Shown here one piece after another: positions 1-6,002 of a stretch of 11,402 nt of DNA (position 1 is its first letter; every line of letters starts with the position of its first letter). The notes below the pieces were generated by a model. The model was given only the letters and a program-made list of their open reading frames with translations, made no database searches and had not been told where the DNA came from. The position numbers were made by a program, and so were the translations under genes. Source of the DNA: an uncultured Alphaproteobacteria bacterium (GTDB taxonomy: Bacteria > Pseudomonadota > Alphaproteobacteria > RF32 > CAG-239); the NCBI GenBank assembly GCA_900553115.1, contig USCF01000016.1, positions 1-11,402 of the forward strand, written 5' to 3'.

Positions 1-1
1 A

Positions 2-856
2 TTGATGTCTATAATTTTTTATCCGTTGATTCTTTGTGCTATTTTAACCATGTCCAATGATAATGCGGCGGATATCGGTGTGATTTTGAGTGTTTCCGGT
101 TTTGTTATCATTATCTTACGCGGGCCGGTATATTTTTATAAAAAGAAGGCTAAAAACACAATTATGGCAGATTTTGCCAATTTCTTTGGTACTTTTTCTT
201 ATCATAACGAGCAATATTTGCCAGATGATTTGCTGCGTGAGTCTGATTTATTCGGTCAATATAATATTCATAAAGGCGATGATTATTTTTGCGGCACTTA
301 TAAAGATGTGGCCATTACTATTTCGGAAGAGTTGCTGCAAAAAGAAATTATATACACCGAGGTTGATGAAAAATTTGGCAATGCATCTCAGCTCAACCGC
401 CGCAGCCGCAAAAAAAACACGTTTAGAGGTATTTGCGTTTTATTGACGATGAATAAAAATTTTAAGGGACGCACGGTAGTGCTAAAGGATAAAGGCCTAT
501 TCAATTTTTTAAAGCATATAACCGGTTTAGAACGTGTAAAACTAGAAGATTTGTATTTTGAAAAATTGTTTGAGGTGTATTCTTCTGACCAGATAGAAGC
601 GCGTTATTTGTTGACTACGGCTTTTATGGAACGGATGCTCAAATTGACGGAGCTGTATGATGGTAAATCAATTCAGTTTAGTTTCAATAAAAATCAGCTG
701 CTGCTGGCGATTCCAACCAAACAAGATATGTTTGAAGCCTGTTCGTTTTTCCGCAGCAATATCAATAAAAAGAAAATAGATCGAGTTTTTGAGCAGTTCT
801 ACACTGTTTTTTCTATTGTCGACGTATTAAAGTTAAATCAAAAAATCGGCATGTGA
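2..856 (+). CDS. DUF3137 family membrane protein, 5' end at or beyond window edge
   Basis: I assign this to the DUF3137 family, whose function is not known, from its overall pattern. There are two N-terminal hydrophobic segments (about residues 2-17 and 25-46) ending in a basic YFYKKK stop-transfer. A soluble domain follows, with the family-like strings GTYKDVAITISEELL (about 98-112) and NTFRGICVLLTMNKNF (about 140-155). The frame is open to the left edge: a TTG lies at 2-4 and an ATG at 5-7, but no ribosome-binding site can be seen, so the true start may be upstream. The stop is TGA at 854-856. The soluble part probably faces the cytoplasm, by inference from the positive residues after the second segment. 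The next gene begins 89 nt downstream on the same strand and has its own ribosome-binding site. Family assignment is from memory of the pattern. Confidence 0.72.
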   Translation: MMSIIFYPLILCAILTMSNDNAADIGVILSVSGFVIIILRGPVYFYKKKAKNTIMADFANFFGTFSYHNEQYLPDDLLRESDLFGQYNIHKGDDYFCGTYKDVAITISEELLQKEIIYTEVDEKFGNASQLNRRSRKKNTFRGICVLLTMNKNFKGRTVVLKDKGLFNFLKHITGLERVKLEDLYFEKLFEVYSSDQIEARYLLTTAFMERMLKLTELYDGKSIQFSFNKNQLLLAIPTKQDMFEACSFFRSNINKKKIDRVFEQFYTVFSIVDVLKLNQKIGM

Positions 857-887
857 AAAACAATTAACCTTGTGTATATCCTTTTGA

Positions 888-905
888 AAAAGTTGCAAAA
901 CTTTT
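888..905 (+). other. AT-rich hairpin with GCAA tetraloop
   Basis: AAAAGTT (888-894) and AACTTTT (899-905) form a perfect 7-bp stem around a GCAA loop, 32 nt after the DUF3137 stop codon. Its T residues lie inside the stem and no separate T-tract follows, so it would be a weak terminator at best. It also overlaps a candidate promoter. Confidence 0.3.
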
Positions 906-921
906 GTGCTTTGGCTACATT
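894..921 (+). promoter_or_regulatory. Candidate sigma-70-like promoter for lolC-lolD
   Basis: TTGCAA (894-899) and TACATT (916-921) are separated by 16 nt, each matching 4 of 6 consensus bases. Transcription would begin near 928, just ahead of the AGAGGAG ribosome-binding site at 932-938. The match is weak, and read-through from the upstream gene is an alternative. Confidence 0.25.
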
Positions 922-931
922 CAACAAAAAC

Positions 932-938
932 AGAGGAG
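932..938 (+). promoter_or_regulatory. Ribosome-binding site fixing a TTG start for lolC
   Basis: AGAGGAG ends 7 nt before the TTG at 946-948. Starting there gives MFSKFERLAAWRYLRAKR, the usual LolC/E N-terminus. The frame is also open from a TTG at 904, but that adds 14 residues unlike the family and has no ribosome-binding site. Confidence 0.75.
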
Positions 939-945
939 ATTAGTT

Positions 946-2190
946 TTGTTTTCTAAATTTGAACGGCTGGCGGCCTGGAGATATTTGCGCGCCAAGCGTA
1001 AAGAAGGATTTATTTCGGTGATTACCGGTTTTGCATTTACCGGTATAGCTTTGGGCGTGGCAACTTTAATCATTGTTATGTCAGTGATGAATGGCTTTAA
1101 GGCCGAATTGCTGAACCGTATATTGGGAATTAACGGTCATATTTCCATTGTGTCATCTGCTGGTTTTCCATTTAATAACTACAAAAAAGCCGTTGCCGAT
1201 TTAGAAAGTATTCCGGGGATTGATACGGCTTTGCCGCTGATAGAAAAACAGCTTTTAGTGTCTTCTTCGCGTGGCGCTGAAGGTGCTATGGTCCGCGGAA
1301 TAGAAAAAGAAGATATCTTAAAAAAGAAAGTGATGCGCGACGGTTTCGCCCATATGGATATTGAAGGTTTTAGCGGTGATGTTGTGGTTTTGGGAGATAA
1401 ATTGGCGCGTAAACTTGGGGTTTTTGTTGGCGATGAAATCACTTTAATTTCCCCAAATGGCAAAGTTACGGCGTTTGGCTCCGTGCCTAGAATAAAGTCG
1501 TATCCGGTAGTGGGAACGTTCAGTATGGGAATGTATGAGTATGACGCTAACTATATTTTTATGCCGCTTGACGCCGCGCAAAAATATTTTGGGTTGAAAG
1601 ACTCTGCTACGGTGATTGATGTTAGTTTGACCGATGAAAATCAGCTGCCTAAGATGCGCTCTTTGATTGAACGCAGTGTTAGTTTGGACGCCTATGTTTA
1701 TGACTGGAAACAATCAAATTCGGCGTTTTTCAACGCGCTTGACGTGGAACGCAACGTGATGTTTTTAATTCTGACGTTGATTATTTTGGTGGCGGCGTTC
1801 AACATTATTACCGGCTTGATAATGCTGGTAAAAGATAAAAGCCGTGATGTTGCCGTGCTGAGAACAATGGGGGCAACCCGCGGTATGATTATGCGGATTT
1901 TCTTTTTAGATGGAGCATTTATCGGCTTTGTCGGTACTGGAATCGGCGTGTCTTTGGGGTTGTTGTTTTGTGAGAATATTGAAAATATCCGCCAATTTTT
2001 ACAGACAATTTCCGGACGCGACTTATTTTCGGCAGAAATATATTTTCTGTCGCAGCTGCCGGCAAAAGTAGATTCGTTAGAAGTTACACTGGTTGTGCTT
2101 TTGACTTTGGTTTTGTCTTTTTTAGCCACCATATATCCGGCATACCGCGCCGCAAAATTAGATCCGTCGGAGGCTTTACGCTATGAATAA
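946..2190 (+). CDS. lolC: Lipoprotein-releasing ABC transporter permease, LolC/LolE family
   Basis: This is the inner-membrane permease of the Lol system, which extracts outer-membrane lipoproteins and hands them to the carrier LolA. The 414-aa length is typical. It starts with RYLRAKRKEGFISVITGFAF and a first membrane helix (about 24-46) ending in the family hallmark MSVMNGF. A large periplasmic domain (about 50-268) is followed by three membrane helices (about 271-296, 317-341 and 377-398). The cytoplasmic loop VKDKSRDVAVLRTMGATRG (about 295-313) contacts the ATPase, and the C-terminus YPAYRAAKLDPSEALRYE is characteristic. It overlaps lolD by 8 nt, indicating translational coupling. Only one LolC/E-type gene is visible here, so it may act as a homodimer, as proposed for single-permease (LolF-like) systems; the choice between lolC and lolE is conventional. 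Confidence 0.95.
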   Translation: MFSKFERLAAWRYLRAKRKEGFISVITGFAFTGIALGVATLIIVMSVMNGFKAELLNRILGINGHISIVSSAGFPFNNYKKAVADLESIPGIDTALPLIEKQLLVSSSRGAEGAMVRGIEKEDILKKKVMRDGFAHMDIEGFSGDVVVLGDKLARKLGVFVGDEITLISPNGKVTAFGSVPRIKSYPVVGTFSMGMYEYDANYIFMPLDAAQKYFGLKDSATVIDVSLTDENQLPKMRSLIERSVSLDAYVYDWKQSNSAFFNALDVERNVMFLILTLIILVAAFNIITGLIMLVKDKSRDVAVLRTMGATRGMIMRIFFLDGAFIGFVGTGIGVSLGLLFCENIENIRQFLQTISGRDLFSAEIYFLSQLPAKVDSLEVTLVVLLTLVLSFLATIYPAYRAAKLDPSEALRYE

Positions 2191-2902
2191 CACTACTTTA
2201 ACCCTGAAAAATATTAACAAAACTTTTCGTCAGGGAAACGAAATTCTGGAAGTTTTGAAAGATGTAAACTTGGATATCCGACCTAAAGAAGTGGTTGCGC
2301 TAATAGGACCTTCCGGCTCTGGCAAATCGACATTGCTGCAAATTGCCGGACTCTTGGAAAATCCGACAGACGGCGAAGTTTATATTGATGGTGAAAACTG
2401 TACCGGAAATTCGGATAATGTCCGCACCATGCTGCGCCGCGACTATTTAGGTTTTGTTTATCAATATCATAACTTGCTGCCGGATTTTGACGCGGCAGAA
2501 AATGTGATTATTCCGCAGCTGATAGCCGGAGTAAAATATAAAGAAGCCGCCGACAAGGCTATGTGGCTGTTGCAGCGTTTGGGTTTGAATGAACGTGAAC
2601 ATCATCGTCCGGCGGAGCTTTCTGGCGGCGAGCAGCAGCGAGTCGCAATTGCCAGAGCCTTAGCTAACGCACCCAAGCTTTTATTGGCCGATGAGCCGAC
2701 CGGAAATTTGGACCCCAATACTTCGGATAATGTGTTTTTAACTTTGCTGGAAGTGGTGAAAGAAACCGGATTATCCGCGCTTATTGCCACGCATAATATT
2801 GATTTGGCGCATAAAATGGATAGAGTTGTCAGTCTAAAAGATGGCCGCTTAATAGACAGTCATTCCAATCGTTTTTTGAAGACGGTAGAAAATTTTTATT
2901 AA
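2183..2902 (+). CDS. lolD: Lipoprotein-releasing ABC transporter ATPase LolD
   Basis: This is the cytoplasmic ATPase that powers lipoprotein release with the LolC/E permease. The 239-aa protein has every ABC element in order: Walker A GPSGSGKS (42-49), Q-loop YQ (93-94), signature LSGGEQQ (146-152), Walker B LLLADEP (166-172), D-loop NLDP (175-178) and H-loop His204. The string FVYQYHNLLPDFDAAENV (about 91-108) is characteristic of the LolD/MacB group, and adjacency to the LolC-type permease points to LolD. The ATG at 2183 lies inside the permease's last codons, with CGGAGG at 2168-2173 as ribosome-binding site. The C-terminal tail (HSNRFLKTVENFY) is slightly longer than I would expect. No terminator hairpin follows. 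Confidence 0.96.
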   Translation: MNNTTLTLKNINKTFRQGNEILEVLKDVNLDIRPKEVVALIGPSGSGKSTLLQIAGLLENPTDGEVYIDGENCTGNSDNVRTMLRRDYLGFVYQYHNLLPDFDAAENVIIPQLIAGVKYKEAADKAMWLLQRLGLNEREHHRPAELSGGEQQRVAIARALANAPKLLLADEPTGNLDPNTSDNVFLTLLEVVKETGLSALIATHNIDLAHKMDRVVSLKDGRLIDSHSNRFLKTVENFY

Positions 2903-2975
2903 TTGTCTGAAACTAACTTTTTTTTAATAAAAATATGGTCGAATTGGCTTAGTTAAAAATACAAAAGGTAAAAAA

Positions 2976-3290
2976 ATGGGATTCTGGTCGTACATTGTTG
3001 CAAAATGTAAAAGTTCTGGATTTATAGTGCTTTTGATGGTGCTATGTTCTTATTTTTCATATTTTGCCGTTAAAGGCGACCGTGGTTTTTTGAAATATAT
3101 GTATTTGCAAGACAAAGTTGCTGAGGCCGAAAAAGTTAATCAAAGCTACGACCAACAGCGCCAAGATTGGGAGCAAAAAGTAAAATTGCTGTCCAAATCA
3201 AGCTTGGATTTGGATTTGTTGGATGAACGCGCCCGCGCTGTTTTGAATGTTATCGGCAACGATGAATTTATTATTCTTGATGAAGAATAA
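2976..3290 (+). CDS. ftsB: Cell division protein FtsB / DivIC-type septum formation initiator
   Basis: This small bitopic protein of the divisome is expected to act with FtsL and FtsQ to recruit and activate septal peptidoglycan synthesis. Its 104 aa comprise a short cytoplasmic N-terminus, one membrane helix (about 16-32) and a periplasmic coiled coil (about 45-75, Q/E/K-rich, starting YLQDKVAEAEKVNQ). The C-terminal motif LDLDLLDERARAVLNVI (about 77-93) is typical of alphaproteobacterial FtsB/DivIC proteins, as is GDRGFLKYMYLQ (about 34-45). AAAAGG at 2963-2968 sits 7 nt before the ATG. The gap to lolD is 73 nt, so co-transcription is possible, although lolD is not its usual partner. The stop codon lies inside a 12-bp hairpin. 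Confidence 0.88.
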   Translation: MGFWSYIVAKCKSSGFIVLLMVLCSYFSYFAVKGDRGFLKYMYLQDKVAEAEKVNQSYDQQRQDWEQKVKLLSKSSLDLDLLDERARAVLNVIGNDEFIILDEE

Positions 3291-3294
3291 TAAA
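3267..3294 (+). terminator. 12-bp hairpin spanning the ftsB stop codon
   Basis: TTTATTATTCTT (3267-3278) and AAGAATAATAAA (3283-3294) form a perfect 12-bp stem with a GATG loop. The TAA stop (3288-3290) lies in the right arm. The stem is AT-rich and is followed by ATTTAAACTTTACATTTTTT rather than an immediate T-run. It may be a weak terminator or a 3'-end stabiliser, and it separates ftsB from the structured region downstream. Confidence 0.4.
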
Positions 3295-3302
3295 ATTTAA
3301 AC

Positions 3303-3331
3303 TTTACATTTTTTATTTTTACCATTACTTT
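3303..3331 (+). promoter_or_regulatory. Candidate promoter for the structured leader RNA
   Basis: TTTACA (3303-3308, 5 of 6 matches to the -35 consensus) is followed after 17 nt by TACTTT (3326-3331, 3 of 6 matches to the -10 consensus). The predicted start, about 3337-3339, coincides with the base of the first hairpin. The weak -10 limits confidence. Confidence 0.35.
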
Positions 3332-3445
3332 GAAGCTAGACAGGCGATAGTCTGTCTGGGGTGTGACAACCTCTATATATTCGTCTTAGTGTCAGACGTT
3401 AATCAAGCATACCTTCTGGTCTATATGGCTGGAAGGTAGCTGAAT

Positions 3446-3469
3446 ATGCTGTATGTAATATATAGCTAA
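3446..3469 (+). other. Possible 7-codon leader peptide frame (MLYVIYS)
   Basis: ATG at 3446 opens a frame of seven codons ending in TAA at 3467-3469, preceded by GGAAGG (3431-3436) at a 9-nt spacing, a strong ribosome-binding site. The site overlaps the first switch segment (3434-3442), and the stop lies just before the second AGCTAC segment (3472-3477). A ribosome here would alter which helices form. Short frames occur by chance, so this is suggestive only. Confidence 0.25.
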
Positions 3470-3507
3470 TAAGCTACACTATCTAATATATATAGTTGTC
3501 AACTTCC

Positions 3508-3531
3508 AGCTACCTCGTCGGTAGCTTTTTT
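3508..3531 (+). terminator. Rho-independent terminator 30 nt before the pilin-like gene
   Basis: AGCTACC (3508-3514) and GGTAGCT (3520-3526) form a perfect 7-bp stem with a TCGTC loop, followed by five T residues (3527-3531). It lies between the candidate promoter and the pilin-like start at 3562, and I see no good promoter in the 30 nt between. Expression of that gene would therefore depend on read-through, consistent with attenuation. Confidence 0.8.
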
Positions 3532-3561
3532 GTTGTAATTTCAAAATGATGGGAAGTAGTG

Positions 3562-4212
3562 ATGATAAATAATCAACATGGCCGCAGTATGATTGAAATG
3601 CTTGGCGTGCTGGCAATAATTGCTGTGTTAAGCGTTGGAGGTATCGCCGGATATTCAAAAGCTATGGAAAAATGGAAGGCTAATAAGCTGGTTTCGGAAT
3701 ATAGTTATTTAATATTTGGTTTAATGGATAAGGTGAATGAATTCCAAAATATGTCAAAAGACACAGGCTATGACTATCAAGTCGGTTTGAGTAATTATGT
3801 GCAATCGGCATCGTTAGTTCCTGAAACTTGGAAATATGCATCCTCAACCAGAATGTATGATTCTGAGGGAAATCCGGTATTAATGTTTTCTAGAAGAAAT
3901 CGTTTAGTCATAGATATTTATCTTGGAACTAAACTTAACTCTAATGGCTGGATATCCGGAAAATCAGAAGGATTTTCCTTAACTTTATGTCGTGAAGTTA
4001 TGCTAAATTTGACTCAGCGCCTGAGTGATGTTGTGCAGTTTTCTAGGTTTTATCAATGGAGTAAAATGGAAAGTTCAACTGTTTATTGGGGAAACACATC
4101 ATGCCCTGCAGGGCAAAAATGTTTGCGAGACTTAACAGTTGCTGAAATAAATGAAATATGCAAATCTTGCAAAAAAGACAATGAAGCTTGTGGCATAAAT
4201 ATGGAATTTTAG
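3562..4212 (+). CDS. Prepilin-like protein with N-terminal cleavage/methylation motif and Cys-rich C-terminus
   Basis: This 216-aa protein has a type IV pilin/pseudopilin-like N-terminus. A 7-residue leader MINNQHG precedes RSMIEMLGVLAIIAV and a hydrophobic helix running to about residue 27 (GGIAGYSKAMEKWK). The Gly at -1 and Glu at +5 expected for prepilin peptidase processing are present, but +1 is Arg instead of the usual Phe or Met. The rest is a probable periplasmic or extracellular domain with six cysteines, five of them within the last 45 residues (SCPAGQKC, then EICKSCKKDNEAC), suggesting disulfides. GGGAAG (3551-3556) lies 5 nt before the ATG at 3562; a GTG at 3559 is a less well-spaced alternative. 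No other pilus genes are nearby, so its assembly partner is unknown. The gene follows the structured leader and terminator, and ends 2 nt from the convergent dsbD-like gene. Confidence 0.8.
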   Translation: MINNQHGRSMIEMLGVLAIIAVLSVGGIAGYSKAMEKWKANKLVSEYSYLIFGLMDKVNEFQNMSKDTGYDYQVGLSNYVQSASLVPETWKYASSTRMYDSEGNPVLMFSRRNRLVIDIYLGTKLNSNGWISGKSEGFSLTLCREVMLNLTQRLSDVVQFSRFYQWSKMESSTVYWGNTSCPAGQKCLRDLTVAEINEICKSCKKDNEACGINMEF

Positions 4213-4214
4213 TT

Positions 4215-5954
4215 TTATTTCAAACTTCCGATACTAAAGAAAAGCGGTAAAATTTCGTATTTTCCGTCAACATAATATACATATACCGGTATTCCGTCGC
4301 GGCCGTAGGCATTTAGGGCTGCGGTATAAATATCATTATCTTCGGTCAAGTCCGCACGAAACAATTTTACATTTTTATCAGCGACAAAGTGTTTGAAGCG
4401 TTCTGTATTGAGCAAAATTTTTTCATTAAATTGGCAGGTCAAACACCAGTCTGCCGTAAAATCTATAAACACTCTCTCGCCGTTTGCCGCGGCGCTGGTA
4501 ATTCGCTGTGCGTCGTAAGGCTGCCAATTCAGTTCTTCGGTTACTTGTTCGCCCGAGTGGTTAATTTGTGTTGCCAAAATGCTTAGCAGCCACAATGCGG
4601 TTAATAGCAAAGGCACAGCCAAAATATATTTTACCGTTTTCATCCATTTCCCCGGTTTGGGTAAAATACGTCCGAGCATATGCGGAAACATTTCTATCAG
4701 AGCATATGGCAGAGCATAGCCGATTGCCAGCATAGCAAAAATGGCAAATATTTGGGCGTCGTTTTGCATAAAGGCATAGCCGATTGCCGCGCCCATAAAA
4801 GGACCTGTGCAAGGGCTAGCAATTAAAACGGCAAAAAAACCGGTGCAAAAAGCGTTTATTCCAGAGAGTTTATAAGTCTTATTGTTGTTGAAATCCGGAA
4901 AGTGCAAAATGTCAATCATCAATAAAAATAAAAGGAAAAAAAGCATGGCCATAACCCCGACAAACCATGGCGATTGCAACTGAAAACCCCAGCCGATGGC
5001 CGCTCCTTCATGCTTAACCAGCACTAAAATTGCGGTCAGAAGCATAAAGCAAGTCACCACGCCTAAAGTATAGCTAAAGGCTCTGGCAAAGCGGCGAGGC
5101 TCATTATTTTTGTTTAAAAGGGTAAAAATCTTGAGTGATAAAATTGGAAAAACGCAGGGCATTGCGTTGAGAATAATTCCACCAAAAAAAGCCAGCAGCA
5201 AAATATAGGCCAATCCAAATTCCGGAGCATCTTTATAGCCAATTTCCAAAGCGTATGATTTGTCTGGCGTGACCACTAAAGCCTGTGAAAGTGGTTCGCT
5301 TTCTGTACTATCGTTTTCCCAGCTGATAAGTGTTTTGTTGTTTTCTTCGCTGATTTTGATTGATTGTTCGGCAACGCGTCCGCTTTGTGCCGGTAAAAAG
5401 CTTATGTTGGTATGCGGCGGCAGTTCAATTTGAATTTTGTTTTGAGAGGTTGGACTGTTAACGCTGAGTTTTTGCGGCAGCGACACTTTCAAATCTGACT
5501 GCATATTGTTCCAAATTTCTTTTGGCGTTTGCGGCAGTTCTTGCAAGTCAAAACTCAAGGATTGAGGTTTGCAGACATCATTGCATTCCACAAAAGAAAA
5601 TGTCAGTTCCACATCTTTGGTTTGTTTTAGTTTTAGGTGAAAATAAGCTGATTTTTTATAAACATATTCGTCAATAATATCAAAGGCTTTAACAATTTGC
5701 GGTGCCGATTGATTCAATATTTTCAGTCCACTGTCGGCTTTGTTGCTGGAAACAGTTGTCGGACGACCGATTTCCCCAGGATTGCTCCAATAAATATGCC
5801 AGCCGTCTCTAATGGCAAAACGGGCGATATATTCAGTTTTACCGTTTGAAAAAAGCTCAATAGTGGTGTTGTCTGTACTCTTGGAGTTTTCAGCGGCAAT
5901 GAGCGGCAGGCAATATAACCAGCACAGGCAGATAAAAACAGCTTTTTTTAGCAT
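4215..5954 (-). CDS. dsbD: Protein-disulfide reductase, DsbD/ScsB type
   Basis: This inner-membrane electron carrier is expected to move reducing power from cytoplasmic thioredoxin to periplasmic thiol proteins. The 579-aa protein has a Sec signal peptide (MLKKAVFICLCWLYCLPLIA, cleavage near residue 21-22). An N-terminal periplasmic domain contains GWHIYWSNPGEIGRPT (about 51-66) and the pair CNDVC (Cys124, Cys128). The membrane domain (about 247-465, six or more helices) carries MPCVFPILSLK (Cys267) and SPCTGPFMG (Cys382). A C-terminal thioredoxin-like domain has TADWCLTC (Cys504, Cys507) and GIPVYVYY. The N-terminal pattern, SPCTGPFM and the C-terminus resemble ScsB-like DsbD proteins more than E. 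coli DsbD. The start at 5954 follows AAAGGA; a TTG 18 nt upstream lacks such a site. It lies 48 nt after the glycosylase gene and is probably co-transcribed. No terminator separates it from the convergent pilin-like gene. Confidence 0.92.
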   Translation of the reverse strand: MLKKAVFICLCWLYCLPLIAAENSKSTDNTTIELFSNGKTEYIARFAIRDGWHIYWSNPGEIGRPTTVSSNKADSGLKILNQSAPQIVKAFDIIDEYVYKKSAYFHLKLKQTKDVELTFSFVECNDVCKPQSLSFDLQELPQTPKEIWNNMQSDLKVSLPQKLSVNSPTSQNKIQIELPPHTNISFLPAQSGRVAEQSIKISEENNKTLISWENDSTESEPLSQALVVTPDKSYALEIGYKDAPEFGLAYILLLAFFGGIILNAMPCVFPILSLKIFTLLNKNNEPRRFARAFSYTLGVVTCFMLLTAILVLVKHEGAAIGWGFQLQSPWFVGVMAMLFFLLFLLMIDILHFPDFNNNKTYKLSGINAFCTGFFAVLIASPCTGPFMGAAIGYAFMQNDAQIFAIFAMLAIGYALPYALIEMFPHMLGRILPKPGKWMKTVKYILAVPLLLTALWLLSILATQINHSGEQVTEELNWQPYDAQRITSAAANGERVFIDFTADWCLTCQFNEKILLNTERFKHFVADKNVKLFRADLTEDNDIYTAALNAYGRDGIPVYVYYVDGKYEILPLFFSIGSLK

Positions 5955-6002
5955 TTGTTTCCTTTCAAACAAAATATGGGTAAAGCGGTGTCGGATTTCA
6001 AG

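Larger units (their letters stand above)
3336..3531 (+). ncRNA. Putative structured leader RNA / attenuator upstream of the pilin-like gene
   Basis: This roughly 195-nt stretch has no long reading frame but many helices that pair on paper. Hairpin 1 pairs 3336-3343 with 3352-3359. A long closing stem pairs 3365-3369 plus 3373-3380 with 3488-3500: 13 bp with a 3-nt bulge. Inside it are hairpin 2 (3382-3386/3394-3398), hairpin 3 (3406-3411/3445-3450 plus 3412-3416/3432-3436, with an 8-nt bulge at 3437-3444) and hairpin 4 (3463-3467/3472-3476). An intrinsic terminator follows. AGGTAGCTG (3434-3442), mostly in the hairpin 3 bulge, is perfectly complementary to CAGCTACCT (3507-3515), the left arm of the terminator, so the two structures exclude each other. 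I recognise no known riboswitch or T-box signature. It could be a cis-acting attenuator of the downstream gene or a free small RNA. Pairing was done by eye; no folding energies were computed. Confidence 0.55.

Noticed and set aside
904..945. Upstream extension of lolC to the TTG at 904
   Set aside because: The extra 14 residues are unlike LolC/E, no ribosome-binding site precedes it, and AGAGGAG at 932-938 fits the TTG at 946.
2903..2975. A promoter for ftsB in the lolD-ftsB gap
   Set aside because: The best pair (TTGTCT at 2903-2908 and TAATAA at 2925-2930) matches the -10 consensus at only 3 of 6 positions in very AT-rich sequence. Read-through from lolD is as likely.
3336..3531. Known RNA classes (T-box, 6S, tmRNA, common riboswitches, hammerhead) for the structured region
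   Set aside because: I found none of the conserved signatures, for example the T-box AGGGTGGNACCGCG or the hammerhead CTGATGA...GAAA, and the multi-branch layout does not suit 6S RNA. It was kept as an unassigned structured RNA.
3267..3531. Remnant insertion sequence or recombination site suggested by many inverted repeats
   Set aside because: There is no transposase fragment, no terminal inverted-repeat pair with target duplication, and the repeats nest as RNA helices ending in a terminator.
4102..4115. 14-bp perfect palindrome TGCCCTGCAGGGCA inside the pilin-like gene
   Set aside because: It encodes the CPAGQK residues, lies in mid-gene with no second copy seen, and its AAAAAT follow-on is not a terminator. 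Chance is sufficient.
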